Assembly (NCBI RefSeq): GCF_036173125.1
Contig: NZ_CP108054.1
Span: 7,717,001 to 7,781,000, forward strand
Length of the DNA: 64,000 nucleotides
Direction of reading: 5' to 3'
From: Streptomyces sp. NBC_00286
GTDB lineage: Bacteria > Actinomycetota > Actinomycetes > Streptomycetales > Streptomycetaceae
Below are positions 33,985 to 43,630 of the stretch, in pieces (the first letter of the stretch is position 1; every line of letters begins with the position of its first letter). The notes under the pieces are model-generated. The model saw only the letters and a program-made list of their open reading frames with translations, searched no databases and was not told the origin of the DNA. The position numbers were made by a program, and so were the translations under genes.

Positions 33985-36381
33985 TCAGCCGCTGCCCTCT
34001 CCAGCCGAAGGCCGCCGGATCAGCGTCGTCACGCGGGCCGTCGCCCGGGACTTGAGCGATGCCCAACCCTCCGAGACCGCCCACGCCACCCGTACAGCCG
34101 AGCGGGGCGCCAGCAGTGCCCTCAGGCGGGTGCCGTTGCTGACCGAGGCGCGCAGACTGTCGGTCATCCTGTGGACGTCGTCGGCCAGGCCGGGCGTGGG
34201 CCGGGGCTGCGGGGCGTACAGGACCTGTTCCACCGCGTCCGCGATCCGGTGCACGGACGTCGTGGCCGCCGGATCCAGGTGTCCCAGCCGGACGATCCGG
34301 GCCGCCGCCTTGCGAGGCGTCTGGGACTCGTCCGGCGCGATACCGAAGTCCCAGGCCGTATCGGTCACTTCATGCCAAGCGGCCAGCGTGTGAGCCGCCG
34401 CGTCCGCCTCGGTGCGGCCATGCGTGCCGAGCCGTACGGCCCGTACTCTCATCCGCCACATCATCGGCAGCAGTGGTATCGCGAGTACGAGTCCGACCAG
34501 GGGCCACAGCAGGAACTGGCGCCACGGCGGGCCGTCGTCCGGCGCCGTGATCGCCGCCTCGGGAGACTCGCTGGCGCAAGGCTCCTGCAGCCTCTTCTGC
34601 TCTGCCGTGCAGCTCTCGCTGGTCGACGGGGCGGCCGCGGAAGGCCGAGGCGCGACCTCCTCCGAAGTGCCCGGCTCGGGGAGCGTGGTGCCCGGCGTGT
34701 CCGAGCGGGTGTACTCCGGAACCGTGCCGCGGTTCGGCGTCGGCTCGAAGCGGGTCCAGCCCACGCCCTCGAAGTACAGCTCGGGCCAGGCGTGCGCGTC
34801 CCGCAGGCCCACGGACATCGTGCCGTTCGACTCGGGCGAGCCGGGTGTGAAGCCGACCGCGACGCGGGCGGGTATGCCCAGCGTGCGGGCCATCGAGGCC
34901 ATCGCGAAGGAGAAGTGGACGCAGAAGCCCTCCTTGTCCCTCAGGAAGCGCTCGATCGCCTGCGAACCGCTGCCGACCTGCACCTCCGTGTCGTACACGA
35001 AGCCGCCCTCCAGGGAGAACCAGTCCTGGAGCTTCACCGCGCGCTCGTAGTTGTTGCTCGAACCCGCCGTGATCTGCCGCGCCGTGTCGTACACCACCGG
35101 GGGCAGCGATTCCGGCACGTCGGTGAACTCGCGCCGCAGCCAGCCGGGCGGCTCCGGGGCGTCGGCGAGCTGCTCCGCTGTCGGCTGCACGATCAGGCTC
35201 TTGACGGAGTAGTCGAGGCCGCGCGTGGTCTGGCCGTGGTCGCCGACGAGCGTGCGCCCCACGGGCTCGTACCGCCACTTGCCGCTGATCCCCACCTGGC
35301 TGGCCGGGTAGGGCATGGGCAGCCAGTCCTGCGCGTACGAGTCGGACGCCGAGATCCTCGTCTCGACCTCGGTGCGCCGGACCTCGTCACCGAGACCGGG
35401 CGGCGTCGGGAAGGTCCCCGGCACATCCTCGATGGCGCGCTTGGAGGGCTTCCACGCCGTGCCGTCGAACTCGTCGAGCGAGACGATCCGCAGATAAAGG
35501 TCCTGCGTGTCCTCGGAGTTGGTGTTGTACGACATGACCTGGCGGTCCTCGTCCACGTTCAGGCTGTCGCGGAGCGAGACCAGCGGGTTCACCGCGGAGA
35601 TCGTGCCGCCGCCTCCGTTGCCCGAGCCGACGCCTGTCCCCGTGCCGTCCAGCAGGCCGCCGTCGAGGGACGGCAGACCGAGCGGCACCACCAGGGCTAT
35701 GCCGAGTGCGACGGCACCTATGCGCCGTCCCGTGCGGACCGGCGCGACCGCGCCCGGCGAGGTGTCGGGGCCCGGCATGCGGGGTGCTCCGCCGAAGACC
35801 CGGCCCCACTGCGAGAGCCGGTCACGGCCCTCGGCGAGCAGCAGCAGCAGATAACCGGCGGCCGCCAGCAGGAACCACAGCCATCCGGCGCCGCCGTCCG
35901 AGAGGCCGGCCGCGACCGAGTACAGCGCGAGCAGCGGCAGTCCGGCCGGGGCCGCGCTGCGCAGCGTCACTGCGAGCGCGTCCACCGCCAGCCCGATCAC
36001 CAGGACACCGCCGACCATCATCAGCCGGATGCCTTCGGACAGCGGCGCGGGGATCGCGAACCGTCCGACGTCCTCCCCGCCCGTCTGCAGCAGCAGCCCG
36101 AACTGCTGGAACACCTCCGGGCCAGGGATGATCCCGAGAATGGCCTGCTCACGGGCGAACGTCAGCGTCAGCAGCATCAGGGTCACCAGAGCCTGCGCCG
36201 CGATCGTCAGCGGCCGGGCCAGCGGAACCCGCCGGGCCGCCGCGCCCACACCGGTCTGGATCGCGAGCAGGAACGCCGCCTGCAGCAGCCAGGTCGCCGG
36301 AGTGACCAGCGGCAGCAGCGCGCACGCCGCCAGCAGCGTCGCCGCCATGGAGCACAGCGCCAGTCGCGCACCCCCGCTCAT
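33985..36381 (-). CDS. Membrane transglutaminase-like protein (TgpA-type)
   Basis: A 798-residue membrane protein. Five or six N-terminal transmembrane segments (about 5-215), an outside region with a transglutaminase core (about 430-580) and one C-terminal span near residue 625. The catalytic triad is visible: Cys in DKEGFCVHFSFAMASMARTL, His in RDAHAWPELYF and Asp/Glu in GWTRFEPTPN. Such proteins form operons with MoxR ATPases and DUF58 proteins and may act as proteases or crosslinking enzymes on the outer face; the substrate is unknown. Its ATG overlaps the DUF58 stop as ATGA, so translation is coupled. Confidence 0.88.
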   Translation of the reverse strand: MSGGARLALCSMAATLLAACALLPLVTPATWLLQAAFLLAIQTGVGAAARRVPLARPLTIAAQALVTLMLLTLTFAREQAILGIIPGPEVFQQFGLLLQTGGEDVGRFAIPAPLSEGIRLMMVGGVLVIGLAVDALAVTLRSAAPAGLPLLALYSVAAGLSDGGAGWLWFLLAAAGYLLLLLAEGRDRLSQWGRVFGGAPRMPGPDTSPGAVAPVRTGRRIGAVALGIALVVPLGLPSLDGGLLDGTGTGVGSGNGGGGTISAVNPLVSLRDSLNVDEDRQVMSYNTNSEDTQDLYLRIVSLDEFDGTAWKPSKRAIEDVPGTFPTPPGLGDEVRRTEVETRISASDSYAQDWLPMPYPASQVGISGKWRYEPVGRTLVGDHGQTTRGLDYSVKSLIVQPTAEQLADAPEPPGWLRREFTDVPESLPPVVYDTARQITAGSSNNYERAVKLQDWFSLEGGFVYDTEVQVGSGSQAIERFLRDKEGFCVHFSFAMASMARTLGIPARVAVGFTPGSPESNGTMSVGLRDAHAWPELYFEGVGWTRFEPTPNRGTVPEYTRSDTPGTTLPEPGTSEEVAPRPSAAAPSTSESCTAEQKRLQEPCASESPEAAITAPDDGPPWRQFLLWPLVGLVLAIPLLPMMWRMRVRAVRLGTHGRTEADAAAHTLAAWHEVTDTAWDFGIAPDESQTPRKAAARIVRLGHLDPAATTSVHRIADAVEQVLYAPQPRPTPGLADDVHRMTDSLRASVSNGTRLRALLAPRSAVRVAWAVSEGWASLKSRATARVTTLIRRPSAGEGSG

Positions 36382-37727
36382 GAGCCGCCTCCCGCCGCGC
36401 TGCCGGCCGGTGTGACCTGATTGCGCTGCCGGTCGGCTTCCCGCCACAGCTCGGAGAGACCCGCGCCCGGCGGCACCGCCACAGCGGTCCAGCCTGCCTC
36501 CCGCAGCATCCGGAGCCGCCCCTCGCTGTCCTGGTGGGCCTCACCCTCCACCCACGACTCACTGTCCAGCAGGAAGGCGACGGCCCCGCCGCTGCGCTGC
36601 CGCATCTTGGCGAGCACCGTCGCCTGCTCCTCGTCGAGGTCGCCCAGAAAAGCCACCAGAAGCCCTTCGTTCCCCCCGCGCAGCACGTCGTACGCCCGGG
36701 ACAGGCCCGTACCGTCGGAGTGGTCGATCACCGCCAGGGTGTCCATCATCAGACCCGCCGCGTCCGCCGATTCCTGGTTGGCGCCCGCGAAGCCGTCCGC
36801 CCCCTCGCCGGGCACCGAATTGCCGGTGTCCGTCAACAACCGTACCGAAAAGCCACGTTCGAGCATGTGCACCAGCGTGGACGCCGCGCCCGACACGGCC
36901 CACTCGAAGGCCGAGTCCGGGCCCGCGCCCTCGAAAGCGATGCCCCGGGTGTCGAGGAGCACCGTGCAACGGGCCCGCTGCGGCTGCTCCTCGCGGCGCA
37001 CCATCAACTCGCCGTAGCGCGCGGTCAAGCGCCAGTGGACCCGGCGCAGATCATCGCCGTAGCGGTATCCGCGCGGGATCACGTCATCCTCGCCGGCCAG
37101 CGCCAGCGAGCGGTTCCGCCCGTCGCCGTATCCCTTGGCCTCGCCGGTCAGCCGCACCGGAGGCAGCGGCTCCACGCGCGGGATAACCGTCAGGGTGTCG
37201 TACGTCGAGAAGGAACGGGTCAGCTCGCACATCCCGAACGGGTCGCTGAGCCGCAGCTGGAGCGGGCCCAGCGGATAACGGCCCCGCAGGTCGGAGCGCA
37301 CGCGGTACGACACCTCGCGCCGGCCGCCCGCCTCCATCCGGTCCAGTACGAACCGGGGACGCGGCCCCAGCACGTACGGCACCCGGTCCTGGAGCATCAG
37401 CAGCCCCGTGGGCAGCCGAGAAACGTTGTCCATCCGCAGATGGACCCGGGCCTCGGAGCCCGCGGGCACGCGCCCGGGCGAGAGCCGGCGGCTGCCCGCC
37501 ACCCGGTAGCGCGTGCGATACAGCACGGCCGCGCACACCAGTGGCAGCACGGCCAGCAGCAGCCCGACCCGGAGCAGATCGCTCTGCCCCAGGACATACG
37601 CGCACACCGCGGCTGCCACGCCCGCCGCCAGGAAGGACCGCCCGCGCGTGGTGAGCCCGGCGAGTGCCGTACGCAGGCCGCCCTTGTCCTCCTCGGCCTG
37701 CGCCGCCGGCATGCCCCCGGTGGTCAT
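36378..37727 (-). CDS. DUF58 protein
   Basis: A 449-residue protein with two N-terminal transmembrane segments (about 30-65) and a DUF58 domain (RGYRYGDDLRRVHWRLTARY, about 220-240) followed by a von Willebrand A-like fold (CTVLLDTRG, metal-site region). Members work with a MoxR ATPase as a chaperone-like pair that assembles or inserts cofactors into partner proteins. ATG at 37727 shares its A with the moxR stop (TGATG) and has GGAGG 5 nt upstream; GTG at 37730 is possible. Confidence 0.88.
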   Translation of the reverse strand: MTTGGMPAAQAEEDKGGLRTALAGLTTRGRSFLAAGVAAAVCAYVLGQSDLLRVGLLLAVLPLVCAAVLYRTRYRVAGSRRLSPGRVPAGSEARVHLRMDNVSRLPTGLLMLQDRVPYVLGPRPRFVLDRMEAGGRREVSYRVRSDLRGRYPLGPLQLRLSDPFGMCELTRSFSTYDTLTVIPRVEPLPPVRLTGEAKGYGDGRNRSLALAGEDDVIPRGYRYGDDLRRVHWRLTARYGELMVRREEQPQRARCTVLLDTRGIAFEGAGPDSAFEWAVSGAASTLVHMLERGFSVRLLTDTGNSVPGEGADGFAGANQESADAAGLMMDTLAVIDHSDGTGLSRAYDVLRGGNEGLLVAFLGDLDEEQATVLAKMRQRSGGAVAFLLDSESWVEGEAHQDSEGRLRMLREAGWTAVAVPPGAGLSELWREADRQRNQVTPAGSAAGGGS

Positions 37728-38764
37728 CACAGCCTCCGGGGTGGCTGCTGGCCGAACTCCGGAGCAGGCCGGCCCATCGTCAGACCGCTCTGCGAGACAG
37801 GCGCCGCGGGCACAGGAGTGCGCTGCAGGATCTCCAGCACGACCTGCTCGGCCGTACGGCGGTTCAGTTGAGCCTGGGCGGTCGGCAGCAGACGGTGGGC
37901 GAGAACCGCCACCGCCAGCGCCTGGACGTCGTCCGGCAGCGCGTAGTCCCGGCCGCTGAGCGCCGCGGACGCCTTCGCCGCACGCAGCAGGTGCAGCGTC
38001 GCGCGCGGGGAGGCGCCCAGTCTCAGGTCGGGGTGGGTTCGTGTGGCGGCGACCAGGTCCACCGCGTAACGCCGCACCGGGTCGGCGACATGGACCGTGC
38101 GGACCGCGTCGATGAGCTTCACGACGTCGTGCGCGTGTGCCACCGGCTGGAGGTCGTCCAGCGGTGAGACACCGCCGTGGATGTCCAGCATCTCCAACTC
38201 GGCCTCCGCGCTGGGATAGCCGATGGAGACACGTGCCATGAAGCGGTCGCGCTGCGCCTCCGGCAGCGGGTAGGTGCCCTCCATCTCGACGGGGTTCTGA
38301 GTGGCCACGACCATGAAGGGGCTGGGCAGCTCGTACGTATGCCCGTCAATGGTGACCTGGCGCTCCTCCATGGACTCCAGGAGCGCGGACTGCGTCTTGG
38401 GTGACGCGCGGTTGATCTCGTCTCCGATCACGATCTGCGCGAAGATCGCGCCCGGCTTGAACTCGAATTCGCTGCGCTGCTGATCCCAGATGGACACTCC
38501 GGTGATGTCCGAGGGCAGCAGGTCCGGCGTGAACTGAATACGCCGCACCGAGCAGTCGATGGACCGCGCCAGTGCCTTGGCCAGCATGGTCTTGCCGACG
38601 CCGGGAACATCCTCGATCAGAAGATGTCCCTCGGCGAGCAGTACGGTCAGCGAAAGCCGTACGACCTCAGGCTTGCCCTCGATCACTCCCTCCACCGAAC
38701 TGCGGACTCGCTCCACAGTGGTGGTCAGATCCGTAAGGCTCGCTCGATCGTCATAGGTCGTCAC
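37727..38764 (-). CDS. MoxR-family AAA+ ATPase
   Basis: A 345-residue ATPase, first gene of the MoxR-DUF58-transglutaminase operon. Walker A EDVPGVGKTMLAKALA, Walker B IVIGDEINRASPKTQSALLE, sensor 1 MVVATQNPVEMEGTYPLPEA and sensor 2 arginine near GASPRATLHLL are all intact, as in MoxR proteins that remodel partner proteins. GTG at 38764 follows GAGGAGGG; longer frames upstream are less likely. The 193 bp up to the carbonic anhydrase stop should hold the operon promoter, which I cannot define. Confidence 0.92.
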   Translation of the reverse strand: MTTYDDRASLTDLTTTVERVRSSVEGVIEGKPEVVRLSLTVLLAEGHLLIEDVPGVGKTMLAKALARSIDCSVRRIQFTPDLLPSDITGVSIWDQQRSEFEFKPGAIFAQIVIGDEINRASPKTQSALLESMEERQVTIDGHTYELPSPFMVVATQNPVEMEGTYPLPEAQRDRFMARVSIGYPSAEAELEMLDIHGGVSPLDDLQPVAHAHDVVKLIDAVRTVHVADPVRRYAVDLVAATRTHPDLRLGASPRATLHLLRAAKASAALSGRDYALPDDVQALAVAVLAHRLLPTAQAQLNRRTAEQVVLEILQRTPVPAAPVSQSGLTMGRPAPEFGQQPPRRL

Positions 38765-38957
38765 CCGGCCCTCCTCGGCCCGTTCTTTCTCCGGGCCGAC
38801 GCTCACGACGCGAATCGGCCCACCTCGAACACGGACACCACGCGTGAAAAGTTCCGCGTGACGCCACACCCGCATTCTTGTTGCCGTTACCGGTTCGTGT
38901 CACTCGCCTGTGGACAACTGGCTGTGATATGTCGGGGCTTACGCCTTTTGGGCGGGG

Positions 38958-39506
38958 TCAGTTGGGGTCAATCTCACGCAGCAGTCCCGTTTTCACATCG
39001 AACACGAAACCACGTACGTCGTCGGTGTGAACAAGGAACGGCGAAGTGCGTACCCGCGCCATGGACTGCCGTACGTCCTGGTCGACGTCCCGGAAGGCCT
39101 CCACCGCCCAGGCGGGACGCTGGCCGACCTCCATCTCCAGCTCGTGCCGGAACTCCTCGGTGAGGGATTCCAGACCGCAGCCGGTGTGGTGGATGAGTAC
39201 GACGCTGCGGGTGCCGAGCGCCCGCTGGCTGATGGTGAGGGAGCGGATCACGTCGTCGGTGACGACGCCGCCCGCGTTACGGATCGTGTGGCAGTCGCCC
39301 AGCTCCAGACCGAGCGCGTCGTGCAGGTCGAGACGGGCGTCCATGCAGGCCACGACGGCTACCTCGAGCACCGGGCGGGCATCCATGCCCGGGTCGCTGA
39401 ATGCGGCGGCGTACCGCTTGTTGGCCTCGACGAGACGGTCGGTGACGGTGTCGCCGCCGGATATGGCGGCTTCGGGTTCGGTGGGAACGGATGCGGAAGT
39501 CGTCAT
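38958..39506 (-). CDS. Beta-class carbonic anhydrase
   Basis: Interconverts CO2 and bicarbonate. The 182-residue protein has the beta-class zinc motifs ACMDARLD (first Cys with the Asp-Arg dyad) and IHHTGCG (His and second Cys), plus TIRNAGGVVTDDVIRSL. It is a small, single-domain cytoplasmic type like those of mycobacteria. Start is uncertain: ATG 39506 is used, ATG 39512 is two codons upstream, and neither has a strong RBS. It is divergent from the dcw cluster; in many other bacteria mraZ occupies this place. Confidence 0.9.
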   Translation of the reverse strand: MTTSASVPTEPEAAISGGDTVTDRLVEANKRYAAAFSDPGMDARPVLEVAVVACMDARLDLHDALGLELGDCHTIRNAGGVVTDDVIRSLTISQRALGTRSVVLIHHTGCGLESLTEEFRHELEMEVGQRPAWAVEAFRDVDQDVRQSMARVRTSPFLVHTDDVRGFVFDVKTGLLREIDPN

Positions 39507-39683
39507 ACCCATGACGGTAATCGTCACAGTCCGTACACGCCTGCTGTGAGAGCGGACAAAGAACATCAACAAGCGTTGTTGTGAGCTAACCCACATGGCT
39601 GCCGCGTGCGTGCCCGTAAGGGTGGTTCTCCGGGCTGTGCCGCGTCGGTGGCGGCGGGGTCGCGCGACGCGCAGGGCGGCTGA

Positions 39684-39711
39684 TTGACCGCGAGACACGG
39701 TGGACTAAAGT
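39684..39711 (+). promoter_or_regulatory. Predicted promoter of the dcw cluster
   Basis: TTGACC (39684-39689), a 16-nt spacer and TAAAGT (39706-39711) form a good vegetative-type promoter about 180 bp upstream of rsmH. Just downstream an inverted repeat TGGGAG...CTCCCA (about 39721-39741) could form a small hairpin in the leader. The rest of the 386-bp gap 39507-39892 shows no gene and no MraZ-box array. Confidence 0.55.
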
Positions 39712-39892
39712 GACGCGAACTGGGAGGCGAGAGTCTCCCAACTGGACTGTTGTCCCCCGGAGGGCCCGGCGACATGCCGGAGTCTCCCCACGTGCGCGGC
39801 GCGTACGTACGGCTCGGCCTCCTCCCGCTCCCGGTCGGTCGGGGACCCGGCGGTGCGTACGGCCGCGTCGGATTTGAGAGGGCCCAGATTCA

Positions 39893-40894
39893 ATGGGGCG
39901 CGAAGCGCATTCGAATGAGGGTGGTGGCGGGCGACGGGAGGGACGCAGTCGACATGTTCCGGTGATGCTCCAGCGGTGCCTGGACCTGTTGGCCCCCGCG
40001 CTGGAGCGGCCCGGAGCCGTCGTCGTCGACTGCACCCTCGGCCTCGGCGGGCACAGCGAGGCCCTGCTCACCCGGTTCCCCGAGGCCCGTCTCGTCGCTC
40101 TGGACCGCGACAAGGAGGCGTTGCGCCTCTCCGGAGAGCGGCTCGCCCCCTTCGGTGACCGGGCCACCCTGGTGCACGCCGTCTACGACGAACTCCCCGA
40201 CGTACTCGACCGGCTCGGGCTCCCGCGCGTCCAGGGCGTCCTCTTCGACCTCGGCGTCTCTTCCATGCAGCTCGACGAGGCGGAGCGCGGGTTCGCGTAC
40301 GCCCAGGACGCCCCGCTCGATATGCGGATGGACCAGTCGACCGGGGTGAGCGCGGCCGAGGTGCTCAACACGTATCCACCGGGCGAACTCGTCCGGATCC
40401 TCAGGGTGTACGGCGAGGAGAAGCAGGCCAAGCGGATCGTGTCCGCGATCGTGCGTGAGCGCGGTAAGGAGCCGTTCAGCAACAGCGCGCGTCTCGTCGA
40501 GCTGATCCGGGACGCGCTGCCGCAGGCAGCCAAGCGCACCGGAGGCAACCCGGCCAAGCGGACCTTCCAGGCGCTGCGTATCGAGGTCAACGGCGAACTC
40601 ACCGTCCTGGAGAGGGCGATTCCCGCGGCGGTGGAGGCGCTCGCCGTCGGTGGCCGGATCGCCGTCCTGTCGTATCACTCGCTGGAGGACCGGTTGGTCA
40701 AGCAGGTGTTCGCGGCCGGTGCCGCCACCACCGCGCCGGCCGGCCTGCCGGTGGTGCCCGAGCGCTATCAGCCCCGGCTGAAGCTGTTGACGCGCGGTGC
40801 GGAGCTCCCCACGGAGGAGGAGATCGCTGAGAACCGGCGGGCCGCCCCGGCGCGGCTGCGCGGGGCCGAGCGCATCAGGGAGTCCGTCGAATGA
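39893..40894 (+). CDS. rsmH: 16S rRNA m4C1402 methyltransferase
   Basis: Methylates C1402 in the ribosomal decoding centre (old name mraW) and opens the division and cell wall cluster. The 333-residue sequence has [13 protein letters not shown], the SAM motif [70 protein letters not shown] and [13 protein letters not shown] at 39893 follows GAGGG; the first 20 residues are a poorly conserved Gly/Arg-rich extension. The stop TGA overlaps the ATG of a 13-codon mini-ORF that runs into ftsL. Confidence 0.95.
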   Translation: MGREAHSNEGGGGRREGRSRHVPVMLQRCLDLLAPALERPGAVVVDCTLGLGGHSEALLTRFPEARLVALDRDKEALRLSGERLAPFGDRATLVHAVYDELPDVLDRLGLPRVQGVLFDLGVSSMQLDEAERGFAYAQDAPLDMRMDQSTGVSAAEVLNTYPPGELVRILRVYGEEKQAKRIVSAIVRERGKEPFSNSARLVELIRDALPQAAKRTGGNPAKRTFQALRIEVNGELTVLERAIPAAVEALAVGGRIAVLSYHSLEDRLVKQVFAAGAATTAPAGLPVVPERYQPRLKLLTRGAELPTEEEIAENRRAAPARLRGAERIRESVE

Positions 40895-40924
40895 GGGGCG
40901 TGAGGCACGAGAAGGGGGCGGTGA

Positions 40925-41482
40925 GTGAGTAGGAAACCCGAACTGAGGGGGCGGGCCGCCCGGCTCGCCCGGCTCATCCCGTCCGGTTCCGGACAGGCCG
41001 CCCGTACGCCCTTCGTCCTCCTCATCGTGCTCCTCCTGGGCGGCGGCCTCATCGGGCTGCTGGTCCTGAACTCCGCTCTCAGTGAAGGCGCGTTCAAGCT
41101 CGACGACCTCCAGGACGACACGAAGAGCCTCACCGACGAGGAGCAGGCACTCCAGCGGGACGTGGACGCCTACTCCGCCCCCGACGCCCTCCAGCGCCGC
41201 GCTCGCGAGCTCGGCATGGTCCCCGGCGGTGACCCCGCCTTCCTCAACCCCGACGGCACGGTACGAGGGATTCCTGAGGCCGCCCAGCAGTCGTCGGTAC
41301 GCGTCCCCCTGGTGCTGGCGCCCAAGAAGCCCGACTCCACGCCGAAGCCGAAGTCCACGCCCACGCCAAAGGCGACGCCCACGCCCAAGCAGTCGCCCAA
41401 GCCGCCCGCGAGCCGGACCGCGTCCCCCCAGGCACAGCCCTCCACCCCGTCCACGCAGCCCCCTACGCCCCCCGGCAGGTGA
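40925..41482 (+). CDS. ftsL: Cell division protein FtsL
   Basis: A 185-residue bitopic membrane protein of the divisome core that binds FtsQ and DivIC and activates FtsW-FtsI. It has a basic cytoplasmic N-terminus, one membrane span (about residues 29-49, FVLLIVLLLGGGLIGLLVLN), an extracytoplasmic coiled-coil (LDDLQDDTKSLTDEEQALQR, APDALQRRARELGMV) and a Pro/Lys/Thr-rich tail of about 60 residues that is longer than in most FtsL proteins. GTG at 40925 is used. Identification rests mainly on topology and position between rsmH and ftsI. Confidence 0.9.
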   Translation: MSRKPELRGRAARLARLIPSGSGQAARTPFVLLIVLLLGGGLIGLLVLNSALSEGAFKLDDLQDDTKSLTDEEQALQRDVDAYSAPDALQRRARELGMVPGGDPAFLNPDGTVRGIPEAAQQSSVRVPLVLAPKKPDSTPKPKSTPTPKATPTPKQSPKPPASRTASPQAQPSTPSTQPPTPPGR

Positions 41483-43446
41483 CGGAAGTGTCCGACAAGG
41501 AACCCCCGCGCCGCCGAGTGCCGTCGCCCGCCAAGTCCGTACGCCCCGCCAGTCGGCGTCCGGGACCAGGCGCCCGCCCACCGCGCCGCCCGGCCAAGCC
41601 CCGCGCAGGTCGCTCACCGCGGCCGCGCATGATCCGGCTGGGTAGCCCCCGCCCCCGGCTGCGCCTGGTCAGCCTCGCCCTGACGCTGGTGATGATCGCC
41701 TTCGTGGTGCGGCTGCTCCAGGTGCAGGCGGTCGACGCGAACGTGTATTCGGCCAAGGCCGAACAGAACAGGTACTTCAGTCGCACCCTGCCCGCCGAGC
41801 GCGGCGGGATCACCGACCGCAACGGCGTCGAGCTGGCCACCAGCGTGGACGCGAACGACATCACGGCCGACCCCACGATGTTCACGCGGAAGGCGACGAA
41901 GATCGACGACGCCCCCGAGCAGGCCGCCGCGCTGCTCGGCCCGATCCTCGGCAAGGAACCCGCCGAGCTCGCCGAGAAGCTCCGAACGCAGGGCACCCAG
42001 TACGTCCTGCTGGCCCGCCGCCAGACCCCGCAGGTCTGGACGCAGATCAACGACCTGAAGACGACGCTCGCCGAGAAGGCCCAGAAGGACAGGACGGCCG
42101 TGAACGTGCTCGCGGGCGTCTTTCAGGAGCCCAGCAGCAAGCGGGTGTATCCGAACGGCGACCTCGGCGCCGGGATACTGGGCTGGGTCAACGCCGACGG
42201 CAAGGGCGGCGGCGGTATCGAGCAGCAGCTGAACGAGGAACTGTCCGGCAAGGATGGCAAGATCCGCTACGCCCAGGCCGGCGGCCACCGGGTGCCGACC
42301 GCGGGCAGCACCGAAACGCCCGCCGTGGCTGGTTCCGAGGTGGAGCTGACCATCGACCGCGACATCCAGTGGGCCGCGCAGAGCGCCATCACCGAGCAGG
42401 TCAAGGAGTCCAAGGCGGACCGCGGCTATGTGATCGTCCAGGACAACAAGACCGGCGAGATCCTCGCGATGGCCAACTCGCCCGGCTTCGACCCGAACGA
42501 CCTCACACAAGCCCGGTCGGCGGCGCTCGGCAACGCGGCCCTCCAGGACGCGTACGAACCCGGCTCCACCGCGAAGGTCATGTCGATGGCGGCCGTCCTG
42601 GAGGAGAACGCCGCCACGCCCTCGACGCATGTCACGGTGCCCAACCGGCTGCACCGCGGCGACCGGCTCTTCCAGGACGACATCGACCACCCGACCTGGT
42701 ACCTGACGCTCAACGGCGTCCTCGCCAAGTCCAGCAACATCGGCACCATCCTGGCGACCGGCCAACTCGGCAAGACCCAGAAGCAGGCCAACCAGGTCCT
42801 CTACTCGTATCTGCGCAAGTTCGGCATCGGCCGCGAGACCGGACTCGGCTTCCCCGGCGAGACGGACGGCATCCTCGCGCCCGCCGACAAGTGGTCGACC
42901 TCGCAGCAGTACACGATTCCTTTCGGCCAGGGCGTGTCGATCAACGCGATGCAGGCGGCGTCCGTGTACTCGACGATCGCGAACGGCGGCGTACGCGTCG
43001 AGCCGAGCCTCGTACGAGGTACCAAGGGAGCCGACGGCCGCTTCACACCCGCCCCGAAGCCCCAGAAGACAAGGGTCGTGAGCGAGAAGACGGCGAAGAC
43101 CCTCGCCCAGATGCTGGAGTCCGTCGTGGACGACGAGGAGGGCACCGGCACCAAGGCCCGTATCCCCGGCTACCGCGTCGCGGGGAAGACGGGCACCGCC
43201 AACCGAGTGGATCCGGACACCGGCCGCTACCGCGGCTACACCTCCTCGTTCGCCGGCTTCGCGCCCGCCGACAACTCCCGGGTGACCGTGTACTGCGCGA
43301 TCCAGAACGCCACCAAGGGCAGCTACTTCGGTGGCCAGATCTGCGGGCCCGTCTACAAGGAGGTACTGGAGTTCGCCCTCAAGACCCTCCAGGTCCCGCC
43401 CACCGGAAAGGCGCCCGCCCGACTTCCGGTCACCTTCAATCCCTGA
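41479..43446 (+). CDS. ftsI: Septal peptidoglycan transpeptidase (PBP3)
   Basis: Crosslinks septal peptidoglycan together with FtsW. The 655-residue class B penicillin-binding protein has a basic, Pro/Arg-rich cytoplasmic tail, one membrane anchor (about 63-80), a pedestal domain (RGGITDRNGVELATS) and the transpeptidase domain with active-site Ser in EPGSTAKV (near residue 364), SSN (near 417) and KTGTA (near 570). GTG at 41479 overlaps the ftsL stop as GTGA; GTG at 41488 is an alternative with better RBS spacing. Most Streptomyces can live without this gene, needing it for sporulation septa. Confidence 0.95.
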   Translation: MTEVSDKEPPRRRVPSPAKSVRPASRRPGPGARPPRRPAKPRAGRSPRPRMIRLGSPRPRLRLVSLALTLVMIAFVVRLLQVQAVDANVYSAKAEQNRYFSRTLPAERGGITDRNGVELATSVDANDITADPTMFTRKATKIDDAPEQAAALLGPILGKEPAELAEKLRTQGTQYVLLARRQTPQVWTQINDLKTTLAEKAQKDRTAVNVLAGVFQEPSSKRVYPNGDLGAGILGWVNADGKGGGGIEQQLNEELSGKDGKIRYAQAGGHRVPTAGSTETPAVAGSEVELTIDRDIQWAAQSAITEQVKESKADRGYVIVQDNKTGEILAMANSPGFDPNDLTQARSAALGNAALQDAYEPGSTAKVMSMAAVLEENAATPSTHVTVPNRLHRGDRLFQDDIDHPTWYLTLNGVLAKSSNIGTILATGQLGKTQKQANQVLYSYLRKFGIGRETGLGFPGETDGILAPADKWSTSQQYTIPFGQGVSINAMQAASVYSTIANGGVRVEPSLVRGTKGADGRFTPAPKPQKTRVVSEKTAKTLAQMLESVVDDEEGTGTKARIPGYRVAGKTGTANRVDPDTGRYRGYTSSFAGFAPADNSRVTVYCAIQNATKGSYFGGQICGPVYKEVLEFALKTLQVPPTGKAPARLPVTFNP

Positions 43447-43630
43447 TCAGCACCGGACATGTCCGGTCACCCGGAACACGAGCAGGTGGCAATTCGTGAC
43501 AACGATCACTTCTGACCCGGGGAAACATCCGGAGCCCGGCCCCTCGCTTCGCCGTGCCGGGGGCGCGCCCGGTACGCTCACCGCCGTGCCACACGCTGAT
43601 CAGTCCCAAACCACCCAGAAGGGCGTTCCT

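Noticed and set aside
39890..41617. 575-codon minus-strand frame opposite rsmH and ftsL
   Set aside because: Antisense shadow; the plus strand carries clear rsmH and ftsL sequences with RBS and conserved order.
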